A DNA stretch of 64,000 nt. Source: Petrimonas sp. IBARAKI (GTDB lineage Bacteria; Bacteroidota; Bacteroidia; Bacteroidales; Dysgonomonadaceae). Positions 1-7,329 of this stretch are shown here, one piece after another (the stretch's first letter is position 1; the number at the start of each line of letters is the position of its first letter). Under the pieces are notes generated by a model. It saw only the letters and a list, made by a program, of their open reading frames with translations, searched no databases and was not told where the DNA came from. A program made the translations under genes and the position numbers. The DNA lies in NCBI GenBank assembly GCA_002356435.2, contig AP018040.2, positions 1,674,001-1,738,000 of the forward strand, read 5' to 3'.

Positions 1-69
1 ACAGCTTTTAATTTTGCCTAAATAGTGTTATTTGGTTGTAATTTAGTACTATAATAAGAAATTTGTACG

Positions 70-77
70 TAATTTTG
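70..77 (+). promoter_or_regulatory. Possible -7 promoter element (TAATTTTG)
   Basis: The octamer matches the Bacteroidota -7 consensus TAnnTTTG and lies upstream of the beta-helix gene. No good -33 TTTG is seen at 19-21 bp, so this is weak. The rest of bases 1-190 is AT-rich and shows no gene. Confidence 0.25.
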
Positions 78-225
78 CAGCGTAATAAATCATTTGATAC
101 AATTCTTTGTTCTTCATGCATATATTTTCCTATTTTAAAGATACAACAATCCATTCTTTTTGTAAATTGCACAGGAAAAGCAGGCTGCCTCAGTGAATTG
201 TATGAATAAAATCAAAAAGCATTCA

Positions 226-1491
226 ATGAAAAAAAATCTACTCATCGTACTGAATATACTGTTCGTATGCTTTACCGTTCATTCGTCTTATGGACAAGGT
301 TCCAGGTATACCGGTTCTTACATTAAATCCTCCACGATACAGCACGTAGGGAAAAGCAATTTTGTAATAGAGGGATTGGAATTCACAAGCAACGATAGGG
401 ACCTTATTGTTTTGTACAGTTGCGAAAATGTGGTAATTAAAAACAATAGTTTTGTGGCATCTCCCGCAAAGAGAGGTATATACCTGGATAACTGTAAGAA
501 CATTACAATTATTGACAACACCTTTGATAACGTGCATACCGGATTAGTAGCACACAATTCCCGCGGAATAAAATTTGAATACAACGACGTGAAAAATGTT
601 GGCGGCCCTATGAAAGAAGAGGACAAAAACAACGGGTTTGTCGCGTTGTTCGATAAGGTAAACGGCGAAGGGAATAGTATAAGTTACAATGTATCGGAGA
701 ATATTTTCGGGCAAAGTTCGCCCGGTGACCTTATTAACCTGAATCAGTCAAACGGTACGGCGCAGAGCCCGATTGTAGTGAAAGGGAACTGGATCAGGGG
801 GGGCGGCCCGTCTCCATCGGGAGGAGGTATTATTTTAGGCGATATTGGCGGTTCTTATCAGGTGGCTGAAGACAATATTGTTGTGGACGGAGGACAGTAC
901 GGAATCTCTATTGCAGGCGGCCACGATATAGCTTTAAGAAACAACAAGATATACGGCAGCAAAAATTACTTCACGAACGTAGGACTTTATGCCTGTAACT
1001 GGTATGAAGAAAATTTAGGCAAGTCATATAACATCACCGTAGCAGGTAATGTTGTCAATTACAGGAACAAAGAAGGCAACATAAGTAATTGGTGGTATGC
1101 TTCCAACGTGGAGCCGGTAAGCGGTAAGGAAACCAACAGGTATGACCCCGCCCTATCTCCGTCGATACTCCCCGAACAGATCATCGGACGGGCAAGGATG
1201 TCGGTAGAACCGCAGCCGGAACCAGATCCGGATGAAAAGCCCGATGACATAGTGTTGGATCCTTCGATAAGTATTTATAAAGATACATTTGACCGTATTT
1301 GCGCCAATTGTAAAGGCTCTATATCTTCTTCTGCATCACTATCGGTCTTAAACCAAAACGGACAAAAAATACTCAGCATACCTATAATCGGTTATCACAC
1401 TACTATTGACAACCCAATCCCCTCGGGAACGTATACCGTGATGGTTGAAAACGATGCCCGCTTGCAAATCAAAAAAATTGTGATTAACTAA
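226..1491 (+). CDS. Secreted right-handed beta-helix repeat protein, possible T9SS tail
   Basis: The protein is about 421 aa. It opens with a signal peptide (MKKNLLIVLNILFVCF, then a cut near SSYGQG). The body, roughly residues 30-300, is rich in short N/G/I/V repeats such as ENVVIKNNSF and KNITIIDNTF, the pattern of a right-handed parallel beta-helix as in pectate-lyase-like proteins. A proline/acid linker (PQPEPDPDEKPDD) leads to a C-terminal segment of about 70 aa with NQNGQKI, PSGTY and a KKIVIN end, which resembles a type A type IX secretion sorting domain. The ATG at 226 is chosen because the signal peptide starts there; in-frame ATG 202 and GTG 193 are also possible. It may bind or cleave polysaccharide, but no catalytic residues can be named. 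It leads a short plus-strand run with the lipoprotein and glycosyltransferase that follow. Confidence 0.75.
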   Translation: MKKNLLIVLNILFVCFTVHSSYGQGSRYTGSYIKSSTIQHVGKSNFVIEGLEFTSNDRDLIVLYSCENVVIKNNSFVASPAKRGIYLDNCKNITIIDNTFDNVHTGLVAHNSRGIKFEYNDVKNVGGPMKEEDKNNGFVALFDKVNGEGNSISYNVSENIFGQSSPGDLINLNQSNGTAQSPIVVKGNWIRGGGPSPSGGGIILGDIGGSYQVAEDNIVVDGGQYGISIAGGHDIALRNNKIYGSKNYFTNVGLYACNWYEENLGKSYNITVAGNVVNYRNKEGNISNWWYASNVEPVSGKETNRYDPALSPSILPEQIIGRARMSVEPQPEPDPDEKPDDIVLDPSISIYKDTFDRICANCKGSISSSASLSVLNQNGQKILSIPIIGYHTTIDNPIPSGTYTVMVENDARLQIKKIVIN

Positions 1492-1513
1492 TTTAGCTAG
1501 AGAACGAGAGAAA

Positions 1514-1954
1514 ATGAATAAAACAATATATATTATTTTACTGCTAGTAGCGTTTGTTGTCGTATCCTGTGAACGGAACGAAGAAAAAATAGAATTAACC
1601 AGTGCCTTAAACGGAGAGTGGGAGGTCGTGGCTTACCTGGGTGATACTCCTATCCACGATGGAGCGTTTCCGTTAATTATTTCCAGTGACTTTCCATTGA
1701 AAACGGATTCTATCACGATTAACGATACATCAAAATATTTTTGGAATTTTCAGGTTAAGGTTTCAGCTGATCACGAGAACGGAACCTTTGAAACGCAAAA
1801 ATCTATTTGTGAACACTGCAGCTACGGGATTGGTATAAAGGTATTTAACGGAAAAATAATTGATTCTGACAGCATTTATCTGGAGATACAGTTTGAAGAC
1901 GATGAAACACCTTATGGCAATACATACCAGCTAAAAGGGTACAGGGTAAACTAA
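1514..1954 (+). CDS. Small lipoprotein, lipid-binding-hydrolase-like (Lipid_bd family)
   Basis: This 146-aa protein has an SPII signal peptide with lipobox VVSC, placing the mature N-terminal cysteine at residue 19. The rest is beta-rich, starting LNGEWEVVAYLGD and ending in a short strand YQLKGYRVN. The order of motifs recalls the small Bacteroidota lipoproteins annotated as lipid-binding putative hydrolases, but this is recognition by pattern only. It starts 22 bp after the beta-helix gene and ends 12 bp before the glycosyltransferase, so the three are probably co-transcribed. The likely location is the periplasm or the cell surface. Function is unknown. Confidence 0.7.
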   Translation: MNKTIYIILLLVAFVVVSCERNEEKIELTSALNGEWEVVAYLGDTPIHDGAFPLIISSDFPLKTDSITINDTSKYFWNFQVKVSADHENGTFETQKSICEHCSYGIGIKVFNGKIIDSDSIYLEIQFEDDETPYGNTYQLKGYRVN

Positions 1955-1966
1955 GTCAGCCGGAAA

Positions 1967-3217
1967 ATGGAAAAGCTAAAAGTACTCATTAATGCTTACG
2001 CCTGTTCACCGGATAGGGGAAGTGAGCCTGGGATGGGGTGGAACTGGTGCGTACACCTGGCCAACCATTGTGAATTATATATCATCAGCGAAGGGGAGTA
2101 CCGGGAGAGTATAGAAGCTGCTCTGGCAACTTTGCCACAGGCGGGAAATATGCATTTTTACTACAATCCAATACCGGAGAAGGTGAGGGAGATGTGTAGA
2201 AAGCAGGGCGACTGGAGGTTTTATGCCCATTATAAAAACTGGCAAAAAGAGACACTCAACATAGCCCGGAAGATTATTGCCGAACACAAGATAGATGTTT
2301 TGCATCAATTGAACATGATTGGTTTCCGGGAGCCAGGCTACTTGTGGAAAATAGAAGGTATTCCTTTTGTATGGGGGCCTGTAGGCGGATTGAAACAATT
2401 TCCCCTTGCCTACCTGAAAGATGCCGGACTTAAGATGCGCTTTTTTATTCGTTTGAAAAACCTCATCAATACCTTGCAGATCAAGTATGATGTCCGGGTG
2501 GACAAAGCGCTGAGACGGGCTGGTTTGTTGATCAGTTCCATACCCGATTCTTACCGCGCCTTGAAAAAGTATAAGCAACTGGAGTCTGTCCTGATCCCTG
2601 AAACCGGCTGTTTTATCACGGATAATGTTCCAACGGGAAGATTCTACAACAGGGAGTTTAACGTGATGTGGGTTGGGAAATTTGATTTTCGCAAGCAACT
2701 GCCACTGGCTTTGAATGCTTTGGCGGCAGCGAACAACAAGCAAATCATTTTAAATGTTTATGGCCAGGGAAATGAGGTTCAGGAAAGAGAAGCGAAACAG
2801 CTGGTGTCGGAATTGGGTATCTCCGATCAGGTGGTATGGCACGGTAACCAATCACATGCAGTCGTCCAGCAAGCCATGCGTGAAGCACAGCTCTTTTTCT
2901 TTACGAGTGTAAGCGAGGATACATCTACCGTTATATTGGAGGCTATAAGCAACCGTTTACCTGTCTTGTGTTTCGATGCCTGTGGCTTTGGAGCCGTGAT
3001 CGATGAAACCGTTGGACGAAAAATTCCACTTACCAATCCCCGTGAATCGGTTCGTGATTTTGCCGAACAATTGAATGTGCTTTGTAGTAAGCGGGAGTTG
3101 CTGGAGAAAATGTCCCTGAGCTGTAAATATTTACAACAAAAGCTTTCCTGGGATGAAAAAGCAAAAAAAGTGACTGATCTTTATTGGCAGGTAGTATCGG
3201 ATTTTGTTTCGGATTAA
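1967..3217 (+). CDS. Family 4 glycosyltransferase
   Basis: This 416-aa protein has a GT-B fold layout. The N-terminal half begins KVLINAYACSPDRGSEPGMGW, an opening often seen in Bacteroidota GT4 enzymes, with the glycine-rich acceptor-side loop. The C-terminal half carries MWVGKFDFRKQLPLALNAL, then a nucleotide-sugar site of the type FFFTSVSEDTSTVILEAIS with the E-x7-E-like pattern of GT4 retaining enzymes. It most likely transfers a sugar to a surface polysaccharide or glycolipid at the cytoplasmic membrane. Donor and acceptor cannot be told from sequence. The gene follows the lipoprotein by 12 bp and is the last of the run; the next gene has its own -7 element. No other polysaccharide genes are visible, but the window edge cuts off what lies upstream. 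Confidence 0.88.
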   Translation: MEKLKVLINAYACSPDRGSEPGMGWNWCVHLANHCELYIISEGEYRESIEAALATLPQAGNMHFYYNPIPEKVREMCRKQGDWRFYAHYKNWQKETLNIARKIIAEHKIDVLHQLNMIGFREPGYLWKIEGIPFVWGPVGGLKQFPLAYLKDAGLKMRFFIRLKNLINTLQIKYDVRVDKALRRAGLLISSIPDSYRALKKYKQLESVLIPETGCFITDNVPTGRFYNREFNVMWVGKFDFRKQLPLALNALAAANNKQIILNVYGQGNEVQEREAKQLVSELGISDQVVWHGNQSHAVVQQAMREAQLFFFTSVSEDTSTVILEAISNRLPVLCFDACGFGAVIDETVGRKIPLTNPRESVRDFAEQLNVLCSKRELLEKMSLSCKYLQQKLSWDEKAKKVTDLYWQVVSDFVSD

Positions 3218-3257
3218 TCATTTTCCGGCCGGGATATCGTCAGGCCTGTCATTTTTG

Positions 3258-3265
3258 TATCTTTG
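3258..3265 (+). promoter_or_regulatory. -7 promoter element (TATCTTTG) of the PLP enzyme gene
   Basis: An exact TAnnTTTG match ends 20 bp before the ATG at 3286. It supports that ATG against the longer in-frame start at 3184, which would place the promoter inside the gene. No clear -33 TTTG is visible. Confidence 0.5.
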
Positions 3266-3285
3266 TAACCTTAATTTATGAAAAG

Positions 3286-4524
3286 ATGAACAATTTGGAT
3301 TTTGAAGATTATTTACTAAATATCCCTTATCCTCGGCCGGATGTTTACGGTTCGCTTTCGATGCCGGTTTATAACACAGCTGCATACGAATTTAAAAGTG
3401 CTTCAGAAATGGAAGCCGCATTCTGTGGAAAAACAACGGATCACACCTATTCACGCATATCAAACCCCACCGTCCACTTTTTTGAAGAACGGGTGAAACA
3501 GCTTACCGGAGCTTTTAATGTTACAGCCCTTAACTCGGGGATGGCAGCCGTGAGTAATGTGTTCATGTCCATTGCCTACAGTGGATCCAACGTAGTTGTT
3601 TCACCCCATCTGTTCGGAAACACCTGGTCATTTTTCGAAAATACGATAAGAGCTTTTGGCGTGGAAGTCCGGTTTTGTGATTTGACGAACGAAAAAGAGG
3701 TCTGTGAACATATCGATGAAAATACGTGCGCCGTTTTTTTGGAAATTATCACCAATCCGCAAATGGAGGTTGTCGATCTTTCCTTTTTAAGTGCGTTGGC
3801 ACGAGAAAAAAATGTACCGTTGATCGCGGATACGACCCTGGTGCCTTTTTCTGTTTTCAAGGCCGATAATTTTGGGATAGATATTGAAGTGGTTTCCAGT
3901 ACAAAATATATATCGGGTGGGGCTACCAGTATTGGCGGACTTATTATCGACTATGCCACTTTTGACTGGACAAGAAACAAAAGGCTTAACGAATTGGCCA
4001 AAGAACACAGGAACCACGCATTTAATTATAAACTGCGCAAGGAAATTCACCGAAATTTCGGCGCGTATATGGATCCGAGGACAGCACACCTGCAGACGAT
4101 CGGGCTTGAGACCCTTCACTTGCGGTACGAAAGGCAAAGCCATACCTGTCTTGAGCTGGCAAAGCGTTTGCAAACGATGGAAGGTATTGAATCGGTCAAC
4201 TACACCGGGCTGCCCGGTAATCCGTATTATAACGTCAGCCTCCGTCAGTTCGGCAATAGTCCGGGAGCGATGCTGACGTTCGATCTGGTATCCAAGAGTG
4301 CTTGTTTCCAATTTCTGGATAACCTGAAAGTGATTCGCAGGGCAACCAATCTGTTTGATAACAAAAGCCTTGCTATTCATCCTGCCAGCACCATTTACGG
4401 CAGTTTGACCCAAGCTCAGAGAGAGGCAATGAAAATACATGATAAAACCATACGGTTATCGGTGGGGCTGGAGAGTGTGAACCGACTGCTGGAAGATATC
4501 GGACAAGCCCTGAGGAAGAAATAA
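3286..4524 (+). CDS. Cys/Met-metabolism PLP enzyme (O-acetylhomoserine sulfhydrylase-like)
   Basis: The 412-aa protein belongs to the PLP fold type I Cys/Met metabolism family. Visible marks are the Y-x-R motif (HTYSRISNPT), the glycine region near TALNSGMAAVS that holds the cofactor phosphate, the aspartate in PLIADTTLVPF, and the Schiff-base lysine in EVVSSTKYISGG. Members use activated homoserine or methionine-pathway intermediates: sulfhydrylases, gamma-synthases and gamma-lyases. The choice between these cannot be made from motifs alone; a sulfhydrylase or a methionine-gamma-lyase-like role is most likely. ATG 3286 fits both the family start and the upstream -7 element. It stands alone, with separate promoters before and after. 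Confidence 0.85.
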   Translation: MNNLDFEDYLLNIPYPRPDVYGSLSMPVYNTAAYEFKSASEMEAAFCGKTTDHTYSRISNPTVHFFEERVKQLTGAFNVTALNSGMAAVSNVFMSIAYSGSNVVVSPHLFGNTWSFFENTIRAFGVEVRFCDLTNEKEVCEHIDENTCAVFLEIITNPQMEVVDLSFLSALAREKNVPLIADTTLVPFSVFKADNFGIDIEVVSSTKYISGGATSIGGLIIDYATFDWTRNKRLNELAKEHRNHAFNYKLRKEIHRNFGAYMDPRTAHLQTIGLETLHLRYERQSHTCLELAKRLQTMEGIESVNYTGLPGNPYYNVSLRQFGNSPGAMLTFDLVSKSACFQFLDNLKVIRRATNLFDNKSLAIHPASTIYGSLTQAQREAMKIHDKTIRLSVGLESVNRLLEDIGQALRKK

Positions 4525-4534
4525 CCCGACAATC

Positions 4535-4566
4535 TTTAGTAAATAAGCACTTAATTGTTATTTTTG
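4535..4566 (+). promoter_or_regulatory. Promoter, TTTA-n20-TATTTTTG
   Basis: The -7 octamer TATTTTTG (4559-4566) matches TAnnTTTG, with a one-mismatch -33 element TTTA (4535-4538) at 20 bp spacing. It would drive the DUF4230 gene and the membrane-protein gene after it. Confidence 0.45.
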
Positions 4567-4592
4567 TAAAAATATAAAGTACATGCTGGTCT

Positions 4593-5237
4593 ATGGAACG
4601 ATTAAATGCTGCTGACAGAGAGATTAACGAGCCGGTAAGAAGAATAAGTTATCCGACTTACTTCTTCCTGGGTACTACAATCATTTTGGCTCTCTTGCTG
4701 GGAATAAATAGAATCAACGGAACCCGGACTAAAAAATACGATACATCCACAGTTCTTAGTAAAATTGTTCATATTCAGGAGCTTGCTACGGTCAAATACA
4801 GCTATTCGGGAGTGATTGGCTTCAAAGATAATTTTAAAATACTGAACATCAGTGTTCCGCTTACCGACAAGTATTTCCTGTTGAAATACAACGGATACCT
4901 GAAGGCCGGCGTAGATTTCAGCCGGGTAAAAGTGAATATTAACGGTGAAAATGTTCACGTTTCAATGCCCCGTGCTCAAATTTTCGATGTGGTTATTGAT
5001 GAAAAAAGCGTAAAGGTTTACAATGAAAGTGAAAATGCGTTTAATCCTATAAAAATATCGGATTACAACAAAGCCCTGATCGGTGAGAAAGAAACGATGA
5101 GACAGGACGCTATCCGGCAAGGGGTATTGAATGATGCCAATAGTCAGGCTGAGCTTGCGGTAAAATCACTGTTGCAGGAAATGGGTTTCAAAAATATTCA
5201 CATTACGTTGGAGGTTGTTATTCCGGAGTTGCATTGA
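4593..5237 (+). CDS. DUF4230 membrane-anchored protein
   Basis: This 214-aa protein has one transmembrane helix near residues 23-40 (YFFLGTTIILALLLGI) after a short cytoplasmic head. A soluble domain follows that looks like DUF4230: the start KIVHIQELATVKYSYSGVI, then paired strands and a late helical segment with KSLLQEMGFKNIHI. The domain probably faces the periplasm. No catalytic residue can be pointed to, and the function of the family is not known to me. The next gene starts 21 bp downstream and is probably in the same transcript. Confidence 0.75.
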   Translation: MERLNAADREINEPVRRISYPTYFFLGTTIILALLLGINRINGTRTKKYDTSTVLSKIVHIQELATVKYSYSGVIGFKDNFKILNISVPLTDKYFLLKYNGYLKAGVDFSRVKVNINGENVHVSMPRAQIFDVVIDEKSVKVYNESENAFNPIKISDYNKALIGEKETMRQDAIRQGVLNDANSQAELAVKSLLQEMGFKNIHITLEVVIPELH

Positions 5238-5258
5238 CAAAATAAAAATCAAATAACT

Positions 5259-5783
5259 ATGAAATTTACGACAAAACTTTTTCTTGCCTGGATGTTTATT
5301 TTTTTGATATTTTACATTACTGTAATTGCTATCATCAGTTTGTTCTGGGGTATTCGCATCCAGTTTTGGCAACTGTTGCTTGTTTTTTTCATTGCAGGTG
5401 TTTTGCCTCCGGCAGTCATAACGTGGTTCTTCTATAAAAGATTGGATTATATGGAATCCGAAAATCCGGATCCTCCGGCATTTTCGGGGCAAAAGAAGGC
5501 CCTGCTGGCCTTCAGGGCCAGGTCGAACAATCTTTATGCTGAAATGTTGCAAAAGATTGACAAAAGTTTCATTGTTTCCTATTCCGACAAAGAGGCACGT
5601 GTTGTCAAGTTCCGGACCGATTGCCGGATTATGTCGTGGGGCGTTTGCGGATATGTCAGGCTTCTGGACGATGGCAAGGCGGAAGCGATTGTCTACCCAA
5701 TGAATGCGGATTCAAAAAGAGAAGAGAAGATCTTGCTCCAAACGCTCCGGTTATTGAAATCGGTGCTGAACCCGCAGGGATAA
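5259..5783 (+). CDS. Uncharacterised membrane protein with two N-terminal helices
   Basis: The 174-aa protein starts with two hydrophobic helices at about residues 5-32 and 36-60, separated by a short turn (WGIRIQFW). A soluble tail of about 110 aa follows, with a beta-rich end (VVKFRTDCRIMSWGVCGYV). I do not recognise the family. It lies 21 bp behind the DUF4230 gene, so the pair may work together in the inner membrane. The stop codon forms one arm of a small inverted repeat shared with the convergent gene. Confidence 0.6.
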   Translation: MKFTTKLFLAWMFIFLIFYITVIAIISLFWGIRIQFWQLLLVFFIAGVLPPAVITWFFYKRLDYMESENPDPPAFSGQKKALLAFRARSNNLYAEMLQKIDKSFIVSYSDKEARVVKFRTDCRIMSWGVCGYVRLLDDGKAEAIVYPMNADSKREEKILLQTLRLLKSVLNPQG

Positions 5784-5807
5784 CCTATAAGGCAGTTGAC
5801 TTATCCC
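5777..5807. terminator. Weak bidirectional hairpin at convergent stop codons
   Basis: GGGATAA (5777-5783) and TTATCCC (5801-5807) are perfect inverted arms around a 17-base loop. Each arm contains the stop codon of one of the two converging genes. There is no U tract, so terminator function is uncertain. Confidence 0.25.
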
Positions 5808-6349
5808 CGATCAAACGGATACCCTTCACAATACAGAATAACGCGTTTGCCCAGAAATTTCAAGAAATCGTTATGTTGTTCCTTGGTAATCATCTTCGGA
5901 TAACTGAGGATGAGTAGCTCAATGGGTTGCCCTTCCAACCGGTAAGGCAGGTGCATAAACCGGTAAGGCGTAAGGGTAAATCCGGCACGTTCGTAAAATT
6001 GGAGCCGCCTTACGGACAACTCATTTATCAACGGATCTATTTCGAGAATGATGGTGTGGTCGGAATCGCGCAAATAACGAAGCAGTTGAGACCCAAAACC
6101 GTGTCCGCGTAATCCGGGGGCAATGGCCAAATATTCCAGGTACCGGTACATGTCCCATTCCCAATAAAACAACAACCCTATCAGTTCACCGTCTTCCCAC
6201 GCCGATACCGGATGAAATTGCGGATCGGAACAGGCACGGACATGGTCTTTCATTTTGCGCCTTTCAGCGATGGGAAAGCTCGACTCATACAATTCCCAGA
6301 CCTTGTTCCACCTGCTTTTGTCCGATTGCTCTATGCGTAAAAACTCCAT
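5801..6349 (-). CDS. GNAT family N-acetyltransferase
   Basis: The 182-aa protein has the GNAT layout: an N-terminal substrate segment (SFPIAERRKMKDH), a central strand pair (GLLFYWEWDMYRYLEYLAI), and the acetyl-CoA pyrophosphate loop APGLRGHGFGSQLL, which matches the R/Q-x-x-G-x-G/A signature. A late strand, YERAGFTLTPY, is also typical. The acceptor is unknown; it could be a small amine or a protein. It may share a transcript with the DsbA-like gene, which ends 17 bp upstream of its start. Confidence 0.85.
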   Translation of the reverse strand: MEFLRIEQSDKSRWNKVWELYESSFPIAERRKMKDHVRACSDPQFHPVSAWEDGELIGLLFYWEWDMYRYLEYLAIAPGLRGHGFGSQLLRYLRDSDHTIILEIDPLINELSVRRLQFYERAGFTLTPYRFMHLPYRLEGQPIELLILSYPKMITKEQHNDFLKFLGKRVILYCEGYPFDRG

Positions 6350-6366
6350 GATTAATTATTTTTGCT

Positions 6367-7083
6367 CTATATTTCACATGTCCCGTCTGCATTACACGAT
6401 TTGCCTTTCTTTACCTCCATATTGCCCAGGGTGGTATTTGCCTTTTTCCAGCTTTCGTAAGCCTGATTGAGTGTATCCAGGAAAACCTGTACCGGTTCCG
6501 ATCCGATGATGGCCTGTTTACGTTCGAACAGAAAAGTAGGGACCGTATCTATTCCCAGTTGATGCGCCTCCTGAACATCCTGTTCCACTTCGGCTATAAA
6601 GTCGTCTCCGGCAAAGAGCCGGGCTATCTCTGTTGCGTCAAGCCCTGCTTTCACTCCAATTTCCGTCAGGATCTTGATATCGCTGTAATCCTGTGCATCT
6701 TCGAAGTATGCTTTCGATATGAGCGATAAAACGTTCGAGGAGAGGTTTCTCCTTGCAGCCAGTTTTACCAGCCTGTGGGCGTCGAGTGTATTCGCTGCGA
6801 AAGCGTTTGGCAGGTTGAACCTCACTCCCGCATTTTTTGCCAGTTGCTCGATGTAAGCAAACATCTGTTTTAACTTGTTTTCCGGAAGTCCGGCGGTTTT
6901 TAATAAATAATCCACTACCGAGTAGCCGTTTCCTTTACCGGGCAAATCCGGGTTTAACCGGAAGGATTTTATGACCAATTCAACTTCATCGGCGTGCGCA
7001 AATTGCTGCATGGCCTGTTCATAATGAATCTTGCCTATGTAACAATAGGGACACATGATATCTGTCCAAACTTCAACTTTCAT
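6367..7083 (-). CDS. DsbA-family oxidoreductase, FrnE-like
   Basis: This 238-aa protein has a thioredoxin fold with the active site CPYC at residues 11-14 (TDIMCPYCYIG), right at the N-terminus and without a signal peptide, so it is cytoplasmic. The helical insertion and the cis-proline strand IDTVPTFLFERK fit the FrnE branch of the DsbA superfamily. The C-terminal tail has a second cysteine pair, CNADGTC, also typical of FrnE-type proteins. It probably acts as a disulfide oxidoreductase or isomerase in redox stress; the substrate is unknown. About 245 bases before the next gene (clpC) hold only that gene's terminator and no ORF I support. Confidence 0.85.
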   Translation of the reverse strand: MKVEVWTDIMCPYCYIGKIHYEQAMQQFAHADEVELVIKSFRLNPDLPGKGNGYSVVDYLLKTAGLPENKLKQMFAYIEQLAKNAGVRFNLPNAFAANTLDAHRLVKLAARRNLSSNVLSLISKAYFEDAQDYSDIKILTEIGVKAGLDATEIARLFAGDDFIAEVEQDVQEAHQLGIDTVPTFLFERKQAIIGSEPVQVFLDTLNQAYESWKKANTTLGNMEVKKGKSCNADGTCEI

Positions 7084-7285
7084 CTGTTTTATTTAATAAT
7101 TGCTTTTTACAACCCTTTAAACACCCGATCTGAATTTTTGTTTATAATACACTTATTTAAAACAACAAATTTGCCGAACGACTATTCGATTCCTCCTGAG
7201 AGGCTGCTCTTTATTTCCGGAGTTCTTTGGCTGGTTTCAGGCCGTTTTCTTTAGCCATTTTCTGGGTTTGTACGCCCAGCAATTG

Positions 7286-7316
7286 ATAAAAACGGGACAA
7301 CCTGTTGGCTGCCCCG
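7286..7316 (-). terminator. Intrinsic terminator of clpC
   Basis: On the minus strand CGGGGCAGCC-AACA-GGTTGTCCCG forms a 10-bp stem (7293-7316, two G-U pairs) with a 4-base loop, followed directly by TTTTTATC. It lies 14 bases past the clpC stop. Confidence 0.85.
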
Positions 7317-7329
7317 TCTCTTGTGCGGA

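Noticed and set aside
2075-2743. 222-codon frame antisense to the glycosyltransferase
   Set aside because: It is a shadow of a clear GT4 gene; no start context, signal or domain.
3184-3285. Upstream extension of the PLP enzyme to 3184
   Set aside because: It overlaps the glycosyltransferase end and spans the -7 element; the family start fits ATG 3286.
7215-7320. Minus-strand reading MAKENGLKPAKELRK and its in-frame extension after clpC
   Set aside because: The upstream part is the clpC terminator stem; the remaining 15-codon frame has no start signal or known homologue.
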